Positions 1 through 7,217 of a stretch of 22,621 nt of DNA are shown piece after piece. Origin of the DNA: a virus; the IMG/VR virus record IMGVR_UViG_3300045051_001523, positions 1 to 22,621 of that record; one strand, given 5' to 3'. The position numbers and the translations under genes were made by a program. Position 1 is the first letter of the stretch. Each line of letters begins with the position of its first letter. The notes under the pieces are model-generated. The model was given only the letters and a program-made list of their open reading frames with translations, ran no database searches and was not told where the DNA came from.

Positions 1-1173
1 TCAGGCGCTCTTAGCGCCTTGATCTTCCACACCTTTTCCGTCTTCATCGCCTTCCGGCTTGGAAATAGCTTGGGAGACGGCCTTCAGCGCGGCTCGCACG
101 TCCGACTGATCGACGTGCGCATAGCGGCTGGTGGTGGCGATGTCGGTGTGGCCCAGCAGCTCCTTGGCCACCTTGATGTTCCCGGTGGCGCGGACGATGC
201 GGGTTGCCGCCGTGTGGCGGGTATCGTGAAAGCGGAAATCTTCAATGCCGGCGGCGGTCAGGGCATCATTCCAGGCCCCGCGCCAGCCATCGCGGCTGAA
301 TGGGTACCGCCCGCCCTTCAGGCGCTGTAGCGGCTTCCCATCGGCGCCCTTGATACGCCTGGGCTTCTCGCACTCATAGGTGAAGACGTAGGCGAAGTGG
401 CGGCCAGCCTCGCCCTTCAGCAAGGTGACCAGATCCGGCGTCAACGGCACCACATGGTTGCGGCCCCCGGGCTTCTTCGACTTCATGCGGATGGTGACTG
501 TGGCGGCGTCGAAATCGACATCGCGCCAGCGCAGCGCGCGCACGTTGCCCAAGCGCATCCCGGTCCGCAGGGCGAATTTCACCATGGCGTGATAGTCGGG
601 GCGGAGATGCTTGAACAGCCGCGCCTCCTCGTCGGCGGACAGCGAGCGGACCCTGCCGTCAGCCTCGGTCAGCAGCAGTTCTCTCCACCCTGGTTCGTCG
701 CCGCACTCCACCTTCCAGGTTTTTGCCGCCCGGCGCCAGACGCGCCGGTACAGTTCCAGGTAACGGTTGACGGTGCTGGCGGCGATCAGCCGCTGTTCCT
801 TGTCCCTTTTAACCGTGCGAGAGCGCAACTGCGCCACGGCCTGGGACAGAATGTCGTCGGTGATGTCCGCAAGCTTGCTGTCGGCGCCCAGCAGCTCCAG
901 CAGCACGTCCATTCGCTGAAGGTCATTGTCGGCGCCGGCGGTGTGCTTGCCAACCTCGATGTCGTAGCGCCCGAAGGCCTCCTTCAGCGCCATGGTTGGT
1001 CTGGACTTGGGCTTACCGAAGGCATGTTCCTGGGCGGCGCGCGCCCGGTGCGCCGCCTCTATTCCCTTTGCAGTTTCCCGGTCCGCGACGCCAGTCTGTC
1101 CGTAATGCCGGACACCACGGAAGGTGAAGTCGAAGTACCAGTATGGCGAGCCCTTCGGCTTGAAGAGGGACAT
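1..1173 (-). CDS. int: Tyrosine-type phage integrase
   Basis: This 390-residue site-specific recombinase would catalyse integration and excision of the prophage. The N-terminal part (about 1-165) has the look of an arm-binding and SAM-like core-binding domain. The catalytic domain covers about 175-360 and shows the expected residues: Arg207 in a TGMRLG motif, a Lys near 231-234, the HDTRH box (His316, Arg319), His342 in LLGHTD and the nucleophile Tyr351 in SRYAHV. Length is normal for phage integrases. It is the last gene of the leftward early operon, on the same strand as the lytic genes. In P2, by contrast, int is read with the repressor C. No strong ribosome binding site precedes the ATG. 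The TGA is the first codon of the window, so the attachment site should lie just outside. Confidence 0.96.
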   Translation of the reverse strand: MSLFKPKGSPYWYFDFTFRGVRHYGQTGVADRETAKGIEAAHRARAAQEHAFGKPKSRPTMALKEAFGRYDIEVGKHTAGADNDLQRMDVLLELLGADSKLADITDDILSQAVAQLRSRTVKRDKEQRLIAASTVNRYLELYRRVWRRAAKTWKVECGDEPGWRELLLTEADGRVRSLSADEEARLFKHLRPDYHAMVKFALRTGMRLGNVRALRWRDVDFDAATVTIRMKSKKPGGRNHVVPLTPDLVTLLKGEAGRHFAYVFTYECEKPRRIKGADGKPLQRLKGGRYPFSRDGWRGAWNDALTAAGIEDFRFHDTRHTAATRIVRATGNIKVAKELLGHTDIATTSRYAHVDQSDVRAALKAVSQAISKPEGDEDGKGVEDQGAKSA

Positions 1174-1190
1174 GGACGCGTGATCGCTAC

Positions 1191-1373
1191 CTATCGAGCC
1201 ATCTTGATCATGGCGTTTTTCTCCTCCGTGGAGATGATCTCTGACGGATTAGATGGCGCGCCGTCGCGCCTAACGCTCCACAGCGTTCCGGCAATGTCGA
1301 GCTGTTCGAAGCTCACCCACTGCCCGCCGATCCTGTATTCTGCCTTAATCTCATCCTGTTTGAACGGGTCCAT
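1191..1373 (-). CDS. Small hypothetical protein (60 aa)
   Basis: I do not recognise this 60-residue protein. It is hydrophilic, has no membrane segment or cysteine and is roughly charge-balanced. An ATG at 1373 follows a GGAG with about 7 bases of spacing, a credible ribosome binding site. It lies 17 bases upstream of the integrase start and 27 bases downstream of the preceding gene, in the same direction, so it fits the tightly packed early operon. The position next to integrase and an excisionase-like gene would suit a small accessory or directionality factor, but nothing in the sequence shows this. Confidence 0.55.
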   Translation of the reverse strand: MDPFKQDEIKAEYRIGGQWVSFEQLDIAGTLWSVRRDGAPSNPSEIISTEEKNAMIKMAR

Positions 1374-1400
1374 GCCATCGCTCCGTAACCGTATCGACAG

Positions 1401-1850
1401 TTATTGCAGGGCCTGCAAGAACTTGGCAGTCGTCACAACCGCCGTCGCGACCGCCGCACCGGCCATGCAATAGACAGACATCCTTGCGCTCTTGGCAGAT
1501 TTCACGAGAGCAGCGGTCAGCTTCGGCGCCGGGGGAAAATGCGCTTCAATCCCTATAAAGTTGCGGGCTGACTCCGAATTTTTTCCCTTCCTCTTGCCTG
1601 GGAAGGTCACCAAATCGCCCATGTTGTGCTCCCTTAACCGATATGCCCGTGAATGAATAATGCGGCGCCAACCATGGTCCAATAAAGACCGTTCTCGCGC
1701 TTGGAAGTAGGTGGTGTTGTGAGCGTCTTCACTGTTGGTCTTTGGCGTGCCATCGATCGTCCAGCACAGGTGATCATTGGCGCATTCTCCGCAGATCCCG
1801 GTTGGCCCGCTCTGGCATGGCAACTTCACGTCACGTTCCATGGTCATCAT
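1401..1850 (-). CDS. Hypothetical protein with N-terminal cysteine cluster and C-terminal hydrophobic segment
   Basis: I do not recognise this open frame of 149 residues. The first 30 residues hold four cysteines (one before GPTGIC, a CGEC pair and one in DHLCW) that could bind a metal. The last 25 residues are an Ala/Val-rich hydrophobic stretch that could span a membrane. Two starts are possible. The upstream ATG cluster (1842-1850) has an AGGG just before it, best spaced for the ATG at 1841. An internal ATG at 1622 has a strong AAGGGAG at about 6 bases spacing and would give a 73-residue membrane protein. The gene may be one protein or two nested products. It sits 2 bases from the HTH gene upstream. 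Confidence 0.5.
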   Translation of the reverse strand: MMTMERDVKLPCQSGPTGICGECANDHLCWTIDGTPKTNSEDAHNTTYFQARERSLLDHGWRRIIHSRAYRLREHNMGDLVTFPGKRKGKNSESARNFIGIEAHFPPAPKLTAALVKSAKSARMSVYCMAGAAVATAVVTTAKFLQALQ

Positions 1851-1852
1851 CC

Positions 1853-2134
1853 CTAGATCTGCCGCTTATTGGAGCGGGAGACCAGCCTGGGCGTGATGTC
1901 GTAGACCACGGCACGCCCTCTTGGCTTGGCGTTGGCCGGCTTTGGCGCATATTCCTGACGCTGCCCGGCGATGTAATCTTCCAGATCCTGTGGGGTGAAG
2001 CGCCGCCGCTTCCCTACCAGGATAAAGCGAAGGCGGCGTGCCCGCACCTCGGCGCGCAGCAGCTTGGTCGAGATGTTCAGGCGGTCTGCTGCTTCCTGCA
2101 TGGTCAGCAGAGCCGGGACGGTGATGGCGTTCAT
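1853..2134 (-). CDS. Excisionase-like helix-turn-helix protein
   Basis: This 93-residue protein carries an N-terminal HTH of the MerR/excisionase superfamily (HTH_17 type): a hydrophobic lead, then MQEAADRLNIS, a recognition helix and a basic wing ending in TPQDLEDYI. The C-terminal third is basic and Pro/Arg-rich. Such proteins bind and bend attachment-site DNA to favour excision, or act as small regulators. Its place three genes upstream of the integrase, in the same operon, supports an excisionase-like role, but this is inference. I chose the ATG at 2134. A TTG at 2146, abutting the previous stop codon, would add four residues. Neither has a clear ribosome binding site. Confidence 0.75.
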   Translation of the reverse strand: MNAITVPALLTMQEAADRLNISTKLLRAEVRARRLRFILVGKRRRFTPQDLEDYIAGQRQEYAPKPANAKPRGRAVVYDITPRLVSRSNKRQI

Positions 2135-2146
2135 GGTTATGATCAA

Positions 2147-2743
2147 TCAGAACGGCATGGGGATGAAGCGCATATACCAGTAGTCGCGTCTGGAGAAGCG
2201 ATAGCGCGGTGAAGAACAGCCGCGCCACGCGGCCTTCTTGGCGCGGTAGGTGCGGTACGTAACTCCTAAGTTCCCAGCCTCGTAGCCGACCCGCCATGTC
2301 GCCTTGCCGTACCCCTTGGCGCGCGCCAAGGGCAACAGCACATGGGCAGTGGTGGCGCCATCATGCTCGGACCAGGCCACCACCTTGAGCCACGGCTTCA
2401 TGGCGATCCTGTCGAAGCGTCCGGCGCGCAGGTCGACCATGTTATAGACGCACGCTTCGCAGGTGCATGTGCTGCCGCCACAGTGCGGGCACCGCCCTGG
2501 AGGATCGTTGGCATCTGGAACCAGCTGATCCAGAGGGATGACGCGCAGGCAGTCCTGGCATAGGGCCTCCATCGGGTGAAGAAGATCGGCGCAAGTCATG
2601 GGGTAATCGCCGTCGTCATCGTCATCGAACGTCTCTTCTTCCTCTCCAAAGCGGCAGGTTCCCTCAAGGTATTCATCCATGCTGATGTCCACGCCATGGG
2701 TCCAACAGCACATGTTGATGCCGTCTACGTTGCAGGTGCACAT
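2147..2743 (-). CDS. Hypothetical zinc-ribbon protein with acidic tract
   Basis: I do not recognise this 198-residue protein. It starts at ATG 2743 behind a strong GAAGGGGG with good spacing; the same frame stays open upstream but that part is a shadow. It is cysteine-rich: an N-terminal MCTC..MCCW cluster, then C62-C65 and C85-C88 that make a plausible treble-clef or zinc ribbon, with C93, C95 and C98 just after. Residues 34-46 form a nearly pure Asp/Glu run. The C-terminal third is basic and aromatic (YRFSRRDYWY). The opposite charges of the two halves, with a zinc module between, suggest a nucleic-acid or protein-binding regulator made early in infection; the function is unknown. Confidence 0.65.
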   Translation of the reverse strand: MCTCNVDGINMCCWTHGVDISMDEYLEGTCRFGEEEETFDDDDDGDYPMTCADLLHPMEALCQDCLRVIPLDQLVPDANDPPGRCPHCGGSTCTCEACVYNMVDLRAGRFDRIAMKPWLKVVAWSEHDGATTAHVLLPLARAKGYGKATWRVGYEAGNLGVTYRTYRAKKAAWRGCSSPRYRFSRRDYWYMRFIPMPF

Positions 2744-2754
2744 GGTTTCCCCCT

Positions 2755-2937
2755 TCAGGCTGGTTGCAGGTCGGAAAGGTTGATGGTGGGGCGGAAGAAC
2801 CCCAGGGCGCCCTTGCAGGGCAGGAAGCGCCGCGGGCGGGTCTCGGCAATGACAAAGCCGTAGGGGCCGAAGAACCACGGGCTGGCGGCGTGGGGCACGG
2901 CGGCCGGCGTCACCTTCATCTTGGCGCGCTCAGTCAT
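2755..2937 (-). CDS. Small hypothetical protein (60 aa), coupled to upstream gene
   Basis: This 60-residue reading frame starts at ATG 2937, which overlaps the stop of the upstream gene as ATGA. A very strong GGGAGGT lies inside the last codons of that gene, about 6 bases before the start. Both signs point to real, coupled translation. The protein is basic and rich in Phe and Pro in its second half and has one cysteine. No family is recognised. A longer open frame reaches up to 3186, but that part is a low-complexity shadow of the upstream gene. Confidence 0.6.
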   Translation of the reverse strand: MTERAKMKVTPAAVPHAASPWFFGPYGFVIAETRPRRFLPCKGALGFFRPTINLSDLQPA

Positions 2938-3275
2938 CGTCCACCTCCCAACTGCCGGCGCTGATCGGTGAAGACGGTGGACAGGGTCAGCGCCAGGTCG
3001 CGGCGCTTGGCCACCAGGGTCTTGATGTCGCCGGCGCGGCGCCCGGCGATGGCGTCGACCTCGGCCAGGGTGGTGGCGTCCAGCACCTCGTTGGCGATGG
3101 CCGTGGCGAGCGCCCAGCACTCCGGGGTGGCCTCGGGGCCATAGCCGGGCGGCAGCTCGCCGGCGCCGGTCTGTTGTGCATCGCACAACACCAGGGCGGC
3201 TTCGGAACTTTTCGGCGGCTGGGCCGGCGGCGGCGCGGCGGTGGTGATGTCGAACAAAGGCGGGGCCTTAAGCAT
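2934..3275 (-). CDS. Hypothetical protein (113 aa)
   Basis: This 113-residue protein of unknown function begins at ATG 3275 behind a strong GGGAGG and overlaps the end of the primase-helicase gene by 8 bases, so it is probably translated by coupling. The first 45 residues are Pro- and Ala-rich and look disordered. Residues 50-110 are predicted mainly helical (ALATAIANEVLDATTLAEVDAI, then a basic amphipathic stretch). It may be an accessory to the replication protein directly upstream; this is context only. Confidence 0.65.
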   Translation of the reverse strand: MLKAPPLFDITTAAPPPAQPPKSSEAALVLCDAQQTGAGELPPGYGPEATPECWALATAIANEVLDATTLAEVDAIAGRRAGDIKTLVAKRRDLALTLSTVFTDQRRQLGGGR

Positions 3276-5940
3276 TGCTGCCTCCCGGGTTGGCGAATAC
3301 CCAGCACTTCACGGTGTCAAAGCCGTCCAGCTTGCTGTTCACCGCCTTGTTGCTGGACAAAAAGGGCCGCGACTTGCAGGTCTTCAGCAGGTCCTTCAGC
3401 TTGCTCATGTCGGGCAGGGCCTGGTTCTGGCGCACGGCTTCGCGCACCACGTGGTTCAGGTTGATGGCGATCTGCCCCGGGCTGCGGGCATGGTCCAGCT
3501 TGTCCAGGCCCAGGAATTCCAGGATTTCCCAGAACTCGACCACCAGCGCATGGTCGGCGGAAATGGTGCGCTGGCGTTCCTTGGCCGCCTCGGTCAGAAA
3601 GCGTTGGGCCTCGCGGCGCCAGTCGTCGGGGAACTTCACCAGCCCGGCAAGGCAATCGACCATGGCCATGGCCTGGCCGTGGTTCTTCTGGATGCGGACG
3701 GTGCGGATCTCGGGCACGGCGCGCAATTGGCGCTCGTATTGCTCGGCGCGCTCGGCGAACAGCGTCATGACCTCCTTTTCCGCGCGCGTCGCCTGCAACA
3801 GGAAGTGGGACACCTTCTCGACCGGCATGCGGGCCAGGGCGTTGGCCGCTGCCTTGCCGGCGTCGGAATGGTGCGCGCTGGTGAAATACAGGTGGACGAT
3901 GCGCTGCATGATGGCTTCCGACGCCTTGACCATGGCGTTCTGGCTGACCACCACGCTGCCCCGGAACGGTGGTTCCTTGGTGTCGTTGCCGCCGTTCTTG
4001 ACGCCGGTGGTGCGCGGGCTGCGGCCATCGAACAGGCTTTTCAGCTCGTCCCAGTCGAATTGCTTGGCGTGCGCCGTGTCCTCGCGCGAGCGGTCGGATT
4101 CGATCATGCACACCGGCAGGTTCGACACCTGGGTCATCAGGCGGCCGCGCGCGGCGATCGTCGCCTTGTTGGGGTCGAAGCCCTCGTAATTGCGCCGCCC
4201 CACCAGCTTCCACAGGAACTCGATCAGGGTGGTCTTGCCGGCGCCGGGCTCGCCGACGATCTCCAGGAAGAACAGGCTTTCGAACTGTTCGCGGATGTGT
4301 TCGGCGAACAGCGTGCCCAGCCAGAAGGCGGCTGCGACGATGCCCTTGGCGCCAAAGGCGGTGTACAGGTGATTGATCCAGGTCGGGTCGTAATCGGCAG
4401 CCGTGCCGATCACCAGTTGCAGCGAGTTGTTCAGGCTTTTGATCGACAGCTTGTCGATCTCGAAGAAATCCTCTTCGTTCAGGTCGTATTCCTGGCCGCC
4501 GCACACCGCCTTGTTGCTGAACACCCAGGCCTTGTGGTCGGCGGAATAGCCGATGAATTCCACCGTCTGCACCACCTTGATGCCGGTCAGGTAGTTCTTG
4601 ATCACCCAGTTGAGCTGCCGGGTCGAGCCTTCCCAAAAGGCGCCGGGGGCAATGCCCAGCAGCCGGTCCTTGAAGGTGGACGCCGAACTGATTTGGCTGC
4701 TGGTGAAGGTGTCCTTGGTCGCATGGTTGCCGTGGGGGAATTCCACGCTGGCATAGTACCAACTGCTGTCGCTCAGCCGGTCGCGCATGAAGTACAGGAA
4801 GCGCACGGAACAATTGGCGATTTGCTCGACGCTGGCGGCCTTGGTCGCGGCCTCGAAATCAACCTTGGCGACATCGGCGTTGGGCGTGGTGGTCAGGATT
4901 TCCGCCTTGATCTTCTCGAACTTGGCGTAGTCGATCGACCACCAATAAATCTGCTTTTTGTGCTCGACCGCGAAGCTGTTGGCCGCGTTGCGCAGCCACA
5001 CCAGCACGCCACGGTCGACCGCCCGTTCCGCCAGCAGCAGATCGCCGTGAAAGCGGTACAGGTCCATGTCCTTGGGCTCAAGCATGCCCAGGCGATAGGC
5101 ATCGTCCCAGTCCAGCTTTTCCTTGCCCTTGGGCGGGATCAGCGCGGCGCGGCACTCGAAGCCCATCGCCTTGGCGGTCTCGACGTGCTTGCGGATGTAG
5201 CGGTGGCCGGTCGGGTCGTTGTCCAGCCCCCACACCAGCAGAACCTTTTTGGGGTCCAGGGTCTTCAGGAACGGTTCCGGGAAGTTGTGCGCCGACAGGG
5301 TGGCCGAAACCTGATAGCCCTTGAGCGCCAGGCCGATGGCCTTCAGGCACCCCTCGACCAGAAAGACCTCGCCGGCCTCGATCTTCTGCCCCGGCGGCTG
5401 CCACGACAGGCCGCCATTGTTGCCGACGAAGTTGGCCTTGCGCACCTCGACCTTGCCGTCATCCTTCTTGATGCGCACCGGGTCGATCAGCCGCTCCATC
5501 AGGATGCCGCGCTCGCGGTCGATGTCGAACACCACCGTGGCGGTTTCGCGAGGGCTGCCCTTGCTGTGAACGAACTTGCCCTGGCGGTACCAGCCTTTCA
5601 GTTTGGCCACTGGAAAGCCGCGGGTGAACTGCAAGTACTTGTCGGCGGTGCGGTTGGGGTCTTCGGTGGTGGCCGGATAGCGTTCGTTGAAACGGCCAAA
5701 GGCGTCGGGATACAGGTTGCGCGCCGTCTCGGACCAGCCGCACTTGTTCTCGCGCCCGCACTTCACCACCCACGGCGCCTCGATGTTGGCGAACAGCTCG
5801 GTCTCGCCGCACTTGGGGCACTTGCCCTCGCGCAGCCAGCCGCCGCGTTCCTTGAAGCCATAGTCGCGCTTCAGGGCGGACAGAACCTCGCTCCGCGTGT
5901 CCTGATCCATGTCGCGGCGCTGGCGGGTAATGGCGGTCAT
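3268..5940 (-). CDS. Phage DNA primase-helicase (zinc ribbon, Toprim and P-loop ATPase)
   Basis: This 890-residue replication protein has three parts. Residues 41-67 hold a CHC2-like zinc ribbon (C41, C44, C61, C67). A Toprim fold follows, with the LVEG box (E196-G197) and a WGLDND box (D240, D242) that would bind catalytic magnesium for primer synthesis. Near 563-571 a Walker A motif, GEPGAGKTT, starts a helicase-type ATPase domain, with an acidic Walker B-like CMIESDRS further on. Primase and helicase in one chain are typical of phages that start their own replication, and P2-like phages of this group use such a protein in place of gpA; I see no HUH nickase motif. ATG 5940 was chosen; Met11 is an alternative. 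Neither has a strong ribosome binding site. Confidence 0.92.
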   Translation of the reverse strand: MTAITRQRRDMDQDTRSEVLSALKRDYGFKERGGWLREGKCPKCGETELFANIEAPWVVKCGRENKCGWSETARNLYPDAFGRFNERYPATTEDPNRTADKYLQFTRGFPVAKLKGWYRQGKFVHSKGSPRETATVVFDIDRERGILMERLIDPVRIKKDDGKVEVRKANFVGNNGGLSWQPPGQKIEAGEVFLVEGCLKAIGLALKGYQVSATLSAHNFPEPFLKTLDPKKVLLVWGLDNDPTGHRYIRKHVETAKAMGFECRAALIPPKGKEKLDWDDAYRLGMLEPKDMDLYRFHGDLLLAERAVDRGVLVWLRNAANSFAVEHKKQIYWWSIDYAKFEKIKAEILTTTPNADVAKVDFEAATKAASVEQIANCSVRFLYFMRDRLSDSSWYYASVEFPHGNHATKDTFTSSQISSASTFKDRLLGIAPGAFWEGSTRQLNWVIKNYLTGIKVVQTVEFIGYSADHKAWVFSNKAVCGGQEYDLNEEDFFEIDKLSIKSLNNSLQLVIGTAADYDPTWINHLYTAFGAKGIVAAAFWLGTLFAEHIREQFESLFFLEIVGEPGAGKTTLIEFLWKLVGRRNYEGFDPNKATIAARGRLMTQVSNLPVCMIESDRSREDTAHAKQFDWDELKSLFDGRSPRTTGVKNGGNDTKEPPFRGSVVVSQNAMVKASEAIMQRIVHLYFTSAHHSDAGKAAANALARMPVEKVSHFLLQATRAEKEVMTLFAERAEQYERQLRAVPEIRTVRIQKNHGQAMAMVDCLAGLVKFPDDWRREAQRFLTEAAKERQRTISADHALVVEFWEILEFLGLDKLDHARSPGQIAINLNHVVREAVRQNQALPDMSKLKDLLKTCKSRPFLSSNKAVNSKLDGFDTVKCWVFANPGGSNA

Positions 5941-6026
5941 GCCGCACCCCGCCCGGAAAAGACTCGACCAACGCGCGAAGAGGCGTTACCCGATGCAGTC
6001 GTAATTTGACAGCAGGGGTAAATGTC

Positions 6027-6545
6027 ATGGCCGTCCACACCCGTCTTTTCGCATCCGTCGTTTTGGCCGTGCTTCCATTGGTAGCTATCGCCGACACCCT
6101 CGATGACAAGATCATCGCCACCAACAGCGAGGTGGTCTTCCGTGGGGTGCGCAACGTCGCGCCACGGCTGGACAAGACCGGCGAGGAAAAGCGCGGCCCC
6201 GTGGTGGTGGAAACCTACGTCTCTGGGCCCAGCAAGGTGAGGCTGGTGCTGGAAACCCTGCCTGGACGTGGCTTCCTGCCCAACAGTGCAGCCGTGATTC
6301 GCGCCACCATGGAACGACCGCTGGCGGACAAGCCGTCTCCCTACGACGGCGGCCTTGCCAAGACCATCGACGCCTTCGTCTTCAATGCCGCGCAGGACTG
6401 GCCGGCGGCAGAGCAAAAGGCCTTCGTCGGTTCTTGCCTGACCGCCCTGTCCACCACCGGCTGCGACCGCACCGTGAAGGGCGTCCGCGTGGTGGCCAAG
6501 CGCATCGGTGCCGATGCGTTCAAGATCGAGGCCTTTACCCCCTGA
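6027..6545 (+). CDS. Exported hypothetical protein, probable moron
   Basis: This 172-residue protein is read opposite to all its neighbours. The ATG at 6027 follows AGGGG at about 9 bases. The N-terminus is a classical signal peptide: basic MAVHTR, a hydrophobic core (FASVVLAVLPLVA) and a likely cleavage site AIA-D. The mature part (about 150 residues) is mixed in character, with two cysteines 10 residues apart (SCLTALSTTGCD) that could form a disulfide in the periplasm. I recognise no family. A single exported gene on the opposite strand, inside an operon and between nuclease and primase, is the usual form of a moron expressed in the lysogen, perhaps changing the cell surface or excluding other phages. 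That role is inferred from position only. Confidence 0.8.
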   Translation: MAVHTRLFASVVLAVLPLVAIADTLDDKIIATNSEVVFRGVRNVAPRLDKTGEEKRGPVVVETYVSGPSKVRLVLETLPGRGFLPNSAAVIRATMERPLADKPSPYDGGLAKTIDAFVFNAAQDWPAAEQKAFVGSCLTALSTTGCDRTVKGVRVVAKRIGADAFKIEAFTP

Positions 6546-6562
6546 TTTTCCCGGGGTCAGCA

Positions 6563-6925
6563 TCAGCAGCTCCCCCGGAACGCGCACGGCATCTGGAAGG
6601 GGCCGGCCCACACGCCGCGGCGGGCGGCCTTGGCCTCAGCCTGCTGGGGCAGGTAGGTCTGTTCGAAGCGCGGATCGACCACCGCCCAGCCCTGGGCCAC
6701 CATCCAGGCGGCCAAATCGGTCTTGCCGATGCGGCAGCGGCCCAGCGGGCGGCCATAGGAATGGCGGCCGGTCAGATCGCAGGTGACGCGCTTGTCCTTG
6801 ACCAGCTCGGCCATGGCGGCGCTGGCGGCGGTGCCGCAGGGCCATTCGGCGCCGGCCCGCCGGCAGGTCTGGTCCTGCTCGGGCGCGTCGATGCCGACGA
6901 TGCGGATCTTGGTCAGCGACAGCAT
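6563..6925 (-). CDS. Thermonuclease-like (SNase-fold) endonuclease, 5' end probably out of frame
   Basis: The frame encodes the core of a staphylococcal-nuclease-type domain. It has KIRIVGIDAPEQ, with the residues matching Arg35, Asp40 and Glu43 of the S. aureus enzyme, and a later GRHSYGRPLGRC that would carry the Arg87 equivalent. Small bacterial and phage members cleave DNA or RNA with calcium. The family's first strand motif (DGDT, containing the metal ligand Asp21) is present only as GGDTI, encoded just upstream of the sole in-frame ATG at 6925. No start codon precedes it before a TAA at 7028-7030. A well-initiated upstream frame (7014) ends just past this point in the neighbouring frame. 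The gene is therefore either frameshifted (dead), frame-corrected in translation, or affected by a sequencing error. Confidence 0.75.
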   Translation of the reverse strand: MLSLTKIRIVGIDAPEQDQTCRRAGAEWPCGTAASAAMAELVKDKRVTCDLTGRHSYGRPLGRCRIGKTDLAAWMVAQGWAVVDPRFEQTYLPQQAEAKAARRGVWAGPFQMPCAFRGSC

Positions 6926-7014
6926 GATGGTGTCGCCGCCGGCTCCAGCACCATGCCGTCGCTGATGTACCGGCCAAAGGACTCGGCCAGGGTTTTGATG
7001 CTTTCGGTAAGCAT
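6913..7014 (-). CDS. 33-codon frame with strong start, likely displaced 5' part of the nuclease
   Basis: ATG 7014 follows a run of six G's with good spacing, the best start signal in this stretch. It encodes 33 residues (MLTESIKTLAESFGRY, then ISDGMVLEPA and a nonsense-like tail ending in a TGA). The overlap with the nuclease frame lies at a GGCGGCGAC stretch. A shift of minus one base there would run the protein on into GDTIMLSLTKIRIVGIDAPE, restoring a normal nuclease N-terminus. It could alternatively be a separate short peptide. Confidence 0.4.
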   Translation of the reverse strand: MLTESIKTLAESFGRYISDGMVLEPAATPSCCR

Positions 7015-7038
7015 TGCTGTTCCCCCCTTAGTAAGCGG

Positions 7039-7215
7039 TTATTCGTCGCTGTCCGTGGTGGCGGTGGTGGCGGGCCTGTGCATGGCCCAGATAGCGTTGG
7101 CAATGGCCAGCGCAGTCATGACCAACGCCCACCAGGCATTCCCGCGAATCGCCGACAAGATGGCGCCTCCGGCTGCAAAGCCAGAAGCGAAGGCGGAGAA
7201 AAGGCTCCGGTTCAT
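7039..7215 (-). CDS. Small inner-membrane protein (58 aa)
   Basis: ATG 7215 lies two bases after the stop of the upstream gene, with GGTGG in range, and gives a 58-residue protein. It has a glycine/alanine-rich hydrophobic segment (about 7-22), a short basic turn (IRGN) and a second hydrophobic segment (about 28-45), then a polar Thr/Asp-rich tail ending in DSDE. Two membrane helices in a hairpin are predicted. The size and layout would fit a phage holin, superinfection-exclusion or accessory membrane protein. A holin would be expected beside an endolysin, which is not seen here. Longer upstream starts belong to a shadow frame. Confidence 0.6.
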   Translation of the reverse strand: MNRSLFSAFASGFAAGGAILSAIRGNAWWALVMTALAIANAIWAMHRPATTATTDSDE

Positions 7216-7217
7216 GG

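Noticed and set aside
3241-6009. A 922-codon open frame on the plus strand
   Set aside because: It is antisense to the primase-helicase, whose zinc, Toprim and Walker motifs are clear. Long antisense frames are expected in high-GC DNA.
6006-6011. TTGACA as -35 box for the exported-protein gene
   Set aside because: No -10-like hexamer lies 16-18 bases downstream, and the start codon is only 15 bases away.
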